From assembly GCA_900757185.1 (NCBI GenBank), contig CAAEMX010000044.1:1-41600 (forward strand): a stretch of 41,600 bases of DNA. The letters are read 5' to 3'. Below, piece after piece: positions 10,361-17,354 of the stretch. The stretch is from an uncultured Collinsella sp. (lineage in GTDB: Bacteria > Actinomycetota > Coriobacteriia > Coriobacteriales > Coriobacteriaceae). Position numbers and translations under genes: made by a program. Below the pieces are notes generated by a model. It had not been told where the DNA came from, made no database searches, and saw nothing but the letters and a program-made list of their open reading frames with translations. Position 1 is the stretch's first letter. Each line of letters opens with the position of its first letter.

Positions 10361-10405
10361 AAAGGGCGCGACCCTAGGGTGTAAGCCCTATAAGGCCGCG
10401 CCCTT
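10361..10405 (-). terminator. gap: Rho-independent terminator after gap
   Basis: AAGGGCGCGGCC and its partner GGTCGCGCCCTT form a long GC-rich stem on the minus strand, with an inner small stem in the loop and TTTTTATAGG behind. It lies about 40 bases after the gap stop and 60 bases before the pgk start, so pgk must have its own promoter or depend on readthrough. Confidence 0.88.
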
Positions 10406-10442
10406 CTTTAGACGCTCAACGAGCTATTAGCTAAAAGCTAAA

Positions 10443-11468
10443 TTAAGCAACGAACTTCTCGAAGTACTTGATGGTGCGGACCATCTGAGAGGTGTAAGAG
10501 TTCTCGTTGTCGTACCAAGAGGTGACCTGAACGAGGGTCTGGCCGTTGCCGAGGTCAGAGCACATGGTCTGAGTGGCGTCGAAGATGGAGCCATGGGTCT
10601 CGCCGATGATGTCGGTGGAGACGATGTCGTCCTCGTTGTAACCGAAGGTCTCGGAGATGGTGGCAGCGTAGGCCTTCATAGCGGCGTTGACCTCGTCGAC
10701 GGTGACCTTCTTGTCAACGACAGCGTAGAGGTTGGTGATGGAGCCGGTCGGCGTCGGGACGCGCTGGGCGGCACCGATGAGCTTACCGTTGAGCTCGGGG
10801 AGAACCAGGCCGATAGCCTTGGCAGCACCGGTGGTGTTGGGGACGATGTTGACGGCGCAGGCGCGGCTACGACGCTTGTTGCCCTTGCGCTGCGGGCCGT
10901 CGAGCGGCATCTGGTCGCCGGTCCAGGCGTGAATGGTGGTCATGATGCCGGACACGATGGGAGCGAAGTCGTTCAGACCCTTGGCCATCGGGGCGAGGCA
11001 GTTGGTGGTGCAGGAAGCAGCGGAGATGATGTTGTCCTCAGCGGTCAGCGTCTCGTGGTTGACGTTGTACACGATGGTGGGCAGATCGCTGCCGGCCGGA
11101 GCGGAGATGACGACCTTCTTGGCGCCAGCGTTGATGTGGGCCTGAGCCTTAGCCTTGCTGGTGTAGAAGCCGGTGCACTCGAGAACGACGTCGACGTCGA
11201 GGTCGCCCCAAGGCAGGTTGTTGGCGTCGGCCTCCTTGTAGATCTTGATCTCCTTGCCGTCAACGGTGATGGAATCCTCGCCAGCAACGACCTCGTGATC
11301 GCGAGCGTAGTTGCCCTGCGTGGAGTCGTACTTCAGCAGGTAAGCGAGCATATCGGGAGAGGTGAGGTCGTTGATAGCGACAATCTCGGAGCCCTCATGA
11401 CCGAACATCTGACGGAAAGCCAGACGACCGATGCGACCGAAGCCGTTAATAGCAACCTTTACTGCCAT
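10443..11468 (-). CDS. gap: Glyceraldehyde-3-phosphate dehydrogenase
   Basis: Oxidises and phosphorylates glyceraldehyde 3-phosphate with NAD. The start at 11468 has AAAGGAG 6 bases upstream and gives 341 residues. The Rossmann motif NGFGRIGRLAFR is at the N-terminus, the catalytic Cys153 lies in SAASCTTNCLAPM, and the base His180 in TTIHAWTGDQ. RRSRACAVNIVPNTTGAAKAIG and SWYDNENSYTSQMVRTIKY are the usual C-terminal signatures. An upstream in-frame extension of 34 residues has no binding site and is excluded. It is transcribed alone, with about 190 bp of AT-rich upstream region that contains a palindrome. Confidence 0.96.
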   Translation of the reverse strand: MAVKVAINGFGRIGRLAFRQMFGHEGSEIVAINDLTSPDMLAYLLKYDSTQGNYARDHEVVAGEDSITVDGKEIKIYKEADANNLPWGDLDVDVVLECTGFYTSKAKAQAHINAGAKKVVISAPAGSDLPTIVYNVNHETLTAEDNIISAASCTTNCLAPMAKGLNDFAPIVSGIMTTIHAWTGDQMPLDGPQRKGNKRRSRACAVNIVPNTTGAAKAIGLVLPELNGKLIGAAQRVPTPTGSITNLYAVVDKKVTVDEVNAAMKAYAATISETFGYNEDDIVSTDIIGETHGSIFDATQTMCSDLGNGQTLVQVTSWYDNENSYTSQMVRTIKYFEKFVA

Positions 11469-11602
11469 TGTGTCTCCTTTCGTAAGGCCCCCGCAAGCTA
11501 CAGCGCCCGCCGTTGAGGCCCACAAACTAACCACTCGCCTAATATACCTTTTTTTTGACTTGAATTTCACGAGAATGCTCGAAATTGAAAATCAAATTTA
11601 CG

Positions 11603-11616
11603 TTAAAACGTTTTAA
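11603..11616. promoter_or_regulatory. Palindromic operator candidate upstream of gap
   Basis: TTAAAACGTTTTAA is a perfect 14-bp palindrome with the central ACGT/AACGTT core typical of LacI/CcpA-family sites. On the minus strand TTGACG (11647-11652) and TATTTT (11622-11627) form a plausible -35/-10 pair with 19-bp spacing, which would put the transcription start within the palindrome, a position suited to repression. Regulator unknown. Confidence 0.45.
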
Positions 11617-11661
11617 AGAATAAAATAGCAGCTAAATCCGTATATACGTCAATACTTTAAA

Positions 11662-12591
11662 CTACTTGTTTGCTTCAATGAGCTTTTCAAGACGTAAAAC
11701 ACGATGGTAGAGGGCCGACTTCGACAAGGGAGGGTCAGCCATCTCCCCTAAATCACGCAGCGACAGATCGGGATAGCGCTCGCGCAGGTCGCAAAAGACC
11801 GCCAAGGCATCCGGAAGCGCATCGCGAAGGCCGCGCTGCTCGAGCTCATCGATAAGCGCAAGCTGATGTTGGGCAGCACCGGCGCTTCTGGTCTGGTTGG
11901 CGAGCTCGGCGTTCACGCGACGGTTCACATCGTTCTTAACCAACTTGACCGCGCGCGCCTCCTCAATCTCGGCAACGCTGCGCTTGGCACCAATCAGCTT
12001 TAACAAATGCTCGATTTCCTCGGCGCTCTTAATGTACACGGCATATGACCCCCGCCGTGCATTAACACGAGCATGGACCCCAATCTGCCCCAACAGGTCG
12101 CAAAGCCCCTTAGCATATTGCTCGCCCTGCACCGCGATCTCCAAATGAAAATCGCCGCGTGGATCGGCCACGAAGCCGCCCGCGATGAGCGCGCCGCGGA
12201 TGTAGGCAAGCCTGCAGCAGGGACGGGCAACGATGTGTCGGGGAACACCAGCGACGAGCCCTCCCCTGCGGTCTAGAATGCCCAGCAGCACCAGAGCCTT
12301 GTCCAGGTCGGGTTGATCGGGCAGGGTAATGAGATAGTTACGGACCTTATGCAAGACCGATTTACGAACGGTGAATTCCGTTTTGAGCTTAAGGATGCGA
12401 TGTGTCAGCGTGATCATCGTGCGCGCGACGGCTCCCGTCTCAGTCGCAACCGTCAAACGATACCGCCCAGAGCCAGTAAGCGAGAGCGTACCACTCACGC
12501 GCGTGAGGGCGGCAAGTGTCGACAAGTCGCAGTATTCACATTCGGGTTCGCAGCGCGCAAGCTCGTCGCGCACCTCAGCGGTAAACGACAT
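11662..12591 (-). CDS. whiA: DNA-binding protein WhiA
   Basis: Conserved Gram-positive regulator; in Streptomyces it controls sporulation and division genes, and in non-sporulating species it affects cell division and chromosome segregation. The 309 residues begin MSFTAEVRDELARCEPECEYCDLSTLAAL, the typical WhiA start. The N-terminal two-thirds resembles LAGLIDADG homing endonucleases (RLAYIRGALIAGGFVADPRGDFHLEI). The C-terminal HTH domain includes LRERYPDLSLRDLGEMADPPLSKSALYHRVLRLEKL. It starts 6 bp after the rapZ stop. There is no obvious terminator between it and the gap promoter region. Confidence 0.95.
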   Translation of the reverse strand: MSFTAEVRDELARCEPECEYCDLSTLAALTRVSGTLSLTGSGRYRLTVATETGAVARTMITLTHRILKLKTEFTVRKSVLHKVRNYLITLPDQPDLDKALVLLGILDRRGGLVAGVPRHIVARPCCRLAYIRGALIAGGFVADPRGDFHLEIAVQGEQYAKGLCDLLGQIGVHARVNARRGSYAVYIKSAEEIEHLLKLIGAKRSVAEIEEARAVKLVKNDVNRRVNAELANQTRSAGAAQHQLALIDELEQRGLRDALPDALAVFCDLRERYPDLSLRDLGEMADPPLSKSALYHRVLRLEKLIEANK

Positions 12592-12597
12592 GCAGGC

Positions 12598-13518
12598 CTA
12601 TGCCTTCGTGTTAGCGCGCGACAGATCGCGGTGGGAGATGCTCACGTGATACTGGGCGCCTTCCAGGTAACGGGCCGTGGCCTCGGCAATGGCGACGCTA
12701 CGATGCTGTCCGCCCGTGCAGCCGATGGCGATAGAAAGCTGCGGTTTACCCTCCGCGATATAGCCCGGCATCACCGTATCGAGTAGCTGTGTCCAAGCCT
12801 TCCAAAACTCCTGCGTCTTGGGATGGTCCAGAACAAAATCCGAGACCTTTTTATCGAGACCGGTCATCGTGCGCATCTCGGGATCGTAGAACGGATTGGG
12901 CAGGAAGCGGACGTCGATCATAATGTCCGCCTCGACGGGCATGCCGTGCTTAAAGCCAAACGAGAACACATGGACGTCCATGAGCTGTTGGTCGGACAGT
13001 TCGGAAAATGCCATACGTAGCTTGTTGCGCAGCGCAGAGGTGCGCAGACGGCTCGTGTCGATAATCATATCGGCTCGATCGCGCACGCCCTGCAGCTGAA
13101 GGCGCTCGCGCTGAATGGCATCGGCCGTAGTCTCCCCCGGTTTGGCAATGGGATGACGGCGGCGGTTTTCGCTATAACGACGGATCAGCACCTCGTCAGA
13201 AGCCTCGAGAAACACGATATCACAGCTCATCTCGCGCTCCTCGAGTGCGGCAACGGCATCGAGCAGCTCATCGAACAAGCCCTGGCTGCGCAGGTCGCAG
13301 GTGACGGCAAGATGCCTACCCACGCCCGTATTGATGCCGACGAGTTCGGCAAGCTGGGCGATCAGACGCGGAGGCAAGTTGTCGATGCAAAAGTAGCCCA
13401 TGTCCTCGAACACATGCATGGCCTGCGTTCGGCCCGATCCGGACATTCCGGTGATGATGACGATATCGGGGATGCGCTCCGAGCGCTCCGCCGCATCCAT
13501 GGCATCTCCCTTTTGCAT
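12598..13518 (-). CDS. rapZ: RNase adapter / nucleotide-binding protein RapZ (YvcJ family)
   Basis: P-loop protein of the RapZ/YvcJ family; in E. coli it guides RNase E to the GlmZ RNA and in Gram-positives it binds nucleotides with a less clear role. The start at 13518 is preceded by AGGAGG with 6-base spacing and gives 306 residues; an internal ATG at 13500 with AAGGGAG before it is a possible alternative. The Walker A reads GMSGSGRT (about 24-31), with Arg in place of the usual Lys, as I recall from other actinobacterial members. The family motifs YFCIDNLPP and GCTGGQHRSVAIAE are present. It is directly followed by whiA; yvcK, usual in between, is absent. Confidence 0.93.
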   Translation of the reverse strand: MQKGDAMDAAERSERIPDIVIITGMSGSGRTQAMHVFEDMGYFCIDNLPPRLIAQLAELVGINTGVGRHLAVTCDLRSQGLFDELLDAVAALEEREMSCDIVFLEASDEVLIRRYSENRRRHPIAKPGETTADAIQRERLQLQGVRDRADMIIDTSRLRTSALRNKLRMAFSELSDQQLMDVHVFSFGFKHGMPVEADIMIDVRFLPNPFYDPEMRTMTGLDKKVSDFVLDHPKTQEFWKAWTQLLDTVMPGYIAEGKPQLSIAIGCTGGQHRSVAIAEATARYLEGAQYHVSISHRDLSRANTKA

Positions 13519-13530
13519 GTGCTGCCTCCT

Positions 13531-13568
13531 AAAAACAAGCGCGGGACCCAGCAACCCGGATCCCGCGC
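13531..13568 (-). terminator. Rho-independent terminator at the end of the nan operon, abutting the rapZ ribosome binding site
   Basis: GCGCGGGA (13539-13546) pairs with TCCCGCGC (13561-13568). On the minus strand the stem is followed by TTGTTTTT, and the rapZ AGGAGG starts immediately after. It closes the sialic-acid operon about 50 bases after nanE. Because it touches the rapZ ribosome binding site it could also act as an attenuator for rapZ-whiA. Confidence 0.82.
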
Positions 13569-13619
13569 GGTCAATTGCCTATATTGAGTATACCGCCCCG
13601 AGCGGATACGAGGCCTGTC

Positions 13620-14306
13620 TTACGCCTCAAGCGCAGCCTTGAACCAACTCGTAATACTCGTGGGGTGCGTGATGGCGGTGCCGACGACAACGGCCCAGGC
13701 GCCCGCATCGATCGCGGCGCGAGCCTCCTCGGGCGTGTGAACGCGGCCCTCGCAGATGATGGGAAGACCGGGAAATTCCTCGGTCGCCTGACGCAGGAGC
13801 GGCAGATCGGGGCCATCGGCCATGGTGCAGTCGATGGCGGCGACACCATGAGAAAGCGTGGTGGATACAAGGTCGAAGCCCATATCAACCGCACGGCGAA
13901 TGTCCTCGATGGTGGCACAATCCGCCATCAGGAGCACACCCTCCTCGTGCAGCGGACGGAAGGTTTCCTCGACGGTCTTGCCATCGGGACGCGGACGATC
14001 GGTGGCGTCGATCGCCACGATATCGGCACCGGCAGCAACGCAGGCGCGAGCGTGACGCAGCGTCGGCGTGATGTAAACGCCCTCGTGTCCATCCTTCCAC
14101 AGGCCGATAACAGGAACCTCACAGCGACCCTTAATGGCGGCAATGTCGGCAAGGCCCTGACAGCGAATGGCGGCGGCGCCGCCAAGCTCGCAAGCGCGAG
14201 ACATTTGAGCCATGGTCTCGGGCGTACGAAGCGGCTCGCCCATATACGCCTGAACGCTCACGACGAGCTTGCCCTTCAGGGATTGAATCAAAGGATCGAC
14301 GGTCAT
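13620..14306 (-). CDS. nanE: N-acetylmannosamine-6-phosphate 2-epimerase
   Basis: Converts ManNAc-6-P to GlcNAc-6-P in sialic-acid breakdown; cytoplasmic TIM barrel. The 228 residues match NanE. Recognisable motifs are LVVSVQAYMGEPL, GAAAIRCQG, PVIGLWKDG with the probable catalytic Lys71, VAIDATDRPRPDG, LMADCATIED, and ICEGRVHTPEEA with the probable Glu186, then VVVGTAITHP for phosphate binding. AAAGG precedes the ATG. Last gene of the operon, separated from the kinase gene by a hairpin. Confidence 0.94.
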   Translation of the reverse strand: MTVDPLIQSLKGKLVVSVQAYMGEPLRTPETMAQMSRACELGGAAAIRCQGLADIAAIKGRCEVPVIGLWKDGHEGVYITPTLRHARACVAAGADIVAIDATDRPRPDGKTVEETFRPLHEEGVLLMADCATIEDIRRAVDMGFDLVSTTLSHGVAAIDCTMADGPDLPLLRQATEEFPGLPIICEGRVHTPEEARAAIDAGAWAVVVGTAITHPTSITSWFKAALEA

Positions 14307-14329
14307 AAGGCTGCAACCTTTCTCAGAAC

Positions 14330-14360
14330 AGCCTCCCGAGGCGTGTTGTCTCGGGAGGCT
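14330..14360 (-). terminator. Intra-operon stem-loop between nanK and nanE
   Basis: AGCCTCCCGAG and CTCGGGAGGCT form a perfect 11-bp stem with a 9-base loop, between the kinase stop and the nanE ribosome binding site. No T-run follows, so it is more likely an mRNA processing or stability element than a full terminator. Confidence 0.55.
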
Positions 14361-14376
14361 CCTACAGCAGATACGT

Positions 14377-15342
14377 TTACTTCAACGAGGCAAGAAGATG
14401 CTCAGCGGCACCGATGAGCGGAGCATCGCCCTCCAGAGACCCGATGAGAATCGGCGTGTCCTGGAGCGGATCGAGCGCCTGGCTGGCATAGCCCTCGTGC
14501 ACCGAATCCTTCCACGTCTGCGAACGCCAATCGGGACCCTGATGAATTACGCCGCCCGAAAGCACGATGACCTCTGGATCCAGAATATTGGCAAGCGAGC
14601 CCAAGCTGGCGCCCAGCGCAAAGCCGGCGTCATGGATGACCTCGGTCGCCTTTGCGTCGCCAGCACGACACAGGTCGTTCACGTCGCGACCGACCGAAGG
14701 ACGGCTGGGGTCAACTCGACCGAAGCGTTCGTCGTACATACGGCCAATCGAGGTGCCCGAAGCAACAGACTCAAGATGGCCGGAGCGCCCGCAGGCGCAG
14801 GGAATGCCGGCGGCAGCCGAGCACTCGATGTGGCCCATATGACCGGCAGCACCATGGAAGCCCTGCATCACGCGGCCGTTCTCGACATATGCGCCGCCGA
14901 TGCCCGTACCGATTCCCAGGCACAAGACGGAGAACTTGCCCTTGCCGACGCCCCAGTGGGCCTCGCCCAGAGCATGAGCCTGCACGTCGCCCACAACGGC
15001 AACGGGAAGACCAAGGTCCTCGCGCAGACGCGGCCCCAACTGAACGCCGGACCAGCCGGGCATGATCTCATTGGCATAAGCAATGGCGCCCGTCTTGGGA
15101 TCGACGACGCCTGCGGCGCCAATGCCGACACCAAGAACCTCGACATCGGGGTTCGCTTCGATGGCGGCCTTAATAGACGCCTCGATGCGCTGGAAAACTG
15201 CCTCGCCGCCCTCTTGGGCCTCGGTGGGAACCTCGGCTTCAAAGACCGGATGGGGCACGCTGCCATCAGCCGGGTACTCCATGATGGCAGTCGCAATTTT
15301 AGTTCCGCCGATATCGACAGAGCAGACGTACTTGTTCTCCAT
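14377..15342 (-). CDS. nanK: ROK-family sugar kinase, probable N-acetylmannosamine kinase
   Basis: Probably phosphorylates ManNAc released by NanA to ManNAc-6-P. The start at 15342 (MENKYVCSVDIGGTKIATAI) has AAGGAG upstream and gives 321 residues. The phosphate-binding VDIGGTK (about 9-15), the probable catalytic Asp119 in VVGDVQAHALGE, and CLGIGTGIGGAYVENG are present. The zinc site reads GHMGHIECSAAAGIPCACGRSGHLES; the canonical CxCGxxGC has His189 in place of the last Cys. The ROK family includes glucokinases and repressors, but there is no HTH here. The substrate is assigned from its place between nanA and nanE. Confidence 0.85.
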   Translation of the reverse strand: MENKYVCSVDIGGTKIATAIMEYPADGSVPHPVFEAEVPTEAQEGGEAVFQRIEASIKAAIEANPDVEVLGVGIGAAGVVDPKTGAIAYANEIMPGWSGVQLGPRLREDLGLPVAVVGDVQAHALGEAHWGVGKGKFSVLCLGIGTGIGGAYVENGRVMQGFHGAAGHMGHIECSAAAGIPCACGRSGHLESVASGTSIGRMYDERFGRVDPSRPSVGRDVNDLCRAGDAKATEVIHDAGFALGASLGSLANILDPEVIVLSGGVIHQGPDWRSQTWKDSVHEGYASQALDPLQDTPILIGSLEGDAPLIGAAEHLLASLK

Positions 15343-15444
15343 GTCGCTCTCCTTCGGAGATAAAAACAACTACAGGAAATGCGCCGTCAGGCTAGCCGTC
15401 ACAGCGCAGTAAAGGTTTTCCAGGTGTCCGAGATCGCCGAGAAA

Positions 15445-15482
15445 CCGTGTGGCCATTGACCTAATGGGTCATGGCCACACGG
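15445..15482 (-). terminator. Intra-operon stem-loop between nanA and nanK
   Basis: CCGTGTGGCCATTGACC and GGTCATGGCCACACGG pair almost perfectly around a short loop, about 30-70 bases after the nanA stop. On the minus strand it is followed only by TTTCTC, so termination would be partial. It may set the ratio of lyase to kinase and epimerase. Confidence 0.55.
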
Positions 15483-15513
15483 TTGAACGGCGAGGCCGGG
15501 TGCCTGGGAAGCT

Positions 15514-16434
15514 TTACAGGAGACCGTTGTCCTGAAGGACCTTCCTAATCGCCTCGACGTTCTCGCCGGTCATGGCCTTCACCGGGCGCGGCATGGTCGG
15601 GCTGTCGAAGATGCCCATGAGGTTCATAGCGGTCTTGAAGGCGCCGACGCCACCGGCATAGCCCTGGACGCCCGAGGTGACGTCCCAGATGTGCGAAATC
15701 TCATTGAGGCGATCCTGCTCGGCCTTGACGGTAGCCCAGTCGCCGGCCTGAGCGGCCTTCCACTGGCGCACGTAGCCCTCGGGCTCAACGTTGGCAAGGC
15801 CCGGGACAGAGCCGTCGGCGCCACCGAGGTAAGCGCCGTCGACAACGACCTCGTGACCGGTGAGGATGCTCATCGGATGGCCATTCTTCTCGTTCTCCTG
15901 AACGAGGTAGCGGAACGAGATGTCATCACCCGAGGAATCCTTGACGCCAGCAAGGACGCCCTCGGCGCCGAGCTTGGCAAGGAGCTTCCAGGGGAGCTTG
16001 GTGTGAACGCACACGGGAATGTCATAGGCAAAGATGGGCAGGTCGAGCTCCTCGTGCAGAATGCGGAAGTGCTCCTCGACCTCGGTCATGCCCTGCAGGG
16101 CATAGAACGGGCAGGTGGCGACAAGCGCATCGGCGCCCAGCTCCTGAGCGACCTTACCGTGCTCGATCATGCGCTCGGTCTCGGTATCGATGATGCCGAC
16201 CAGGACGGGCACGCGGTGGTCGACGATACGAACGGCCTCGGCGATGATCTGGCGACGACGCTCATCGGTGGAGAAAACGACCTCGCCCGAAGAGCCCAGG
16301 AAGAACAGGCCATCGACGCCGGCATCGATCATGCGGTTGATGCTGCGCTCAAAGGAGGCAACGTCGAGCTGGTGGTCTTCGGTATCGGGAACAACGACGG
16401 GAGGGATAACGCCGGTGAATTTCTGAGTTGCCAC
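15514..16434 (-). CDS. nanA: N-acetylneuraminate lyase
   Basis: Cleaves N-acetylneuraminate to ManNAc and pyruvate through a Lys Schiff base; DHDPS/NAL family TIM barrel. A GTG start at 16434 is chosen because AAGGAG stands 6 bases upstream; it gives 306 residues (ATQKFTGVIPPVVVPDTEDH after the start Met). GLFFLGSSGE (GSSGE about 47-51) is the carboxylate-binding loop, Tyr137 lies in FAYDIPV (YDIP instead of the common YNIP), and the Schiff-base Lys165 in LAGVKDSSGD. Sequence alone does not separate NAL from other family members such as dihydrodipicolinate synthase; the neighbouring nanE and kinase support NAL. Confidence 0.87.
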   Translation of the reverse strand: MATQKFTGVIPPVVVPDTEDHQLDVASFERSINRMIDAGVDGLFFLGSSGEVVFSTDERRRQIIAEAVRIVDHRVPVLVGIIDTETERMIEHGKVAQELGADALVATCPFYALQGMTEVEEHFRILHEELDLPIFAYDIPVCVHTKLPWKLLAKLGAEGVLAGVKDSSGDDISFRYLVQENEKNGHPMSILTGHEVVVDGAYLGGADGSVPGLANVEPEGYVRQWKAAQAGDWATVKAEQDRLNEISHIWDVTSGVQGYAGGVGAFKTAMNLMGIFDSPTMPRPVKAMTGENVEAIRKVLQDNGLL

Positions 16435-16502
16435 AAGAATCTCCTTAGTTGTCTGGCGGGCGGCCCTATGCCACCCACTCTTGTTGGCAGTGTCCAGGCC
16501 GT

Positions 16503-17354
16503 CTAGGCCAAAGAACACGGGTAGAACGTTTGGTTAAAAAAGTCGATGACTTCGTTTTCGAACGCGTTGATGCGCTCATGAGCGTATTTGGCATAGATGA
16601 TATGCCTCCGGTCACACTCAAGACCGTTGAATACGGCAAACTGGCCCTTGGGATCACTCACGGCATCCATGAGCGATGTGCCCATGAGCACCGATCCACG
16701 CACCCGAGACGACAACGCCTCGAGGCCACCGGGAATTGGATTGGCAACCGCCGTGCAGGCGAGGCCCCGCTCGTCCAGAGCAGAAACCGCCAGCGCGACT
16801 CCGCCGCCAAGGCCCTCGCCCCATGCAAAGATGCGGTCGGGGTCCACGCCATCAAGATTGCGCGCCACCTTCGCCATCGCACAACCCCAACGGACGCGCT
16901 TGACAAAAGCAGGAGAGGCAATCCCCTGCTGCAGCTCGCTGGATCCAATCGCCTCATCGTCCAGCGCAAGCACGGCATATCCCATGGCCGCAAACCTCGT
17001 CATGTGATGCCATCCCCGCACGGGTCGGTCGATGTCGTGAAACATCAGACATAGCGGCACAAGCTCGGATGCTCGGGCGCGACCGGCAGGCTCGATCAAA
17101 CGTGCGTGGACCACATCGCCACCAAGCTCAAAGGAAACCTCGGAGTAGCGGGCATACGGATTGGCAAAATCGATCGCCGTAATACTCGGCCCGCAAACCT
17201 CAAGGTCCGAAGCGGCTATCTCTAATTCGGAAACATCCGCAGAAGCATCACCGCGCCAATCCCGGAAATCAGCGAGCCTTGACGAGACCGTTCCGGGAAT
17301 CCCCACAAGGTCGGAGACAATCAGCTCATTGACATTGCTCTCGCACTTAGACAT
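16503..17354 (-). CDS. Acetyl xylan esterase-like alpha/beta hydrolase lacking the nucleophilic serine
   Basis: A 283-residue paralogue of the gene just upstream, in the AXE1/cephalosporin-C deacetylase family. The nucleophile elbow aligns as FAWGEGLGGGVALA against FVNGASQGGGLGIA in the neighbour, so the catalytic Ser is Gly181 (codon GGC at 16812-16814, one transition from AGC). The other triad residues remain: Asp230 in GTSLMDAVSDP and His259 in KYAHERI, as does the QFAVFNGLECDRRH stretch. The DCPGQGG motif of the partner is also lost (LDDEAIGSSELQ). The ATG overlaps the stop of the upstream gene by 8 bases (ATGTCTAA). It is probably not an esterase by the usual mechanism; a binding or partner role is inference. 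It lies upstream of nanA in the sialic-acid operon. Confidence 0.8.
   Translation of the reverse strand: MSKCESNVNELIVSDLVGIPGTVSSRLADFRDWRGDASADVSELEIAASDLEVCGPSITAIDFANPYARYSEVSFELGGDVVHARLIEPAGRARASELVPLCLMFHDIDRPVRGWHHMTRFAAMGYAVLALDDEAIGSSELQQGIASPAFVKRVRWGCAMAKVARNLDGVDPDRIFAWGEGLGGGVALAVSALDERGLACTAVANPIPGGLEALSSRVRGSVLMGTSLMDAVSDPKGQFAVFNGLECDRRHIIYAKYAHERINAFENEVIDFFNQTFYPCSLA

Noticed and set aside
10443..11570. Longer start for gap, adding 34 residues
   Set aside because: The extension lies in AT-rich promoter DNA without a ribosome binding site, while the ATG at 11468 has AAAGGAG and gives the standard N-terminus.
12313..13140. Plus-strand open frames opposite whiA and rapZ
   Set aside because: No domain, no binding site, and both minus-strand genes are firmly identified.
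15514..16434. Assignment of the lyase as dihydrodipicolinate synthase (dapA)
   Set aside because: The family fold is shared, but position between an esterase pair and nanK/nanE makes N-acetylneuraminate lyase the better reading.
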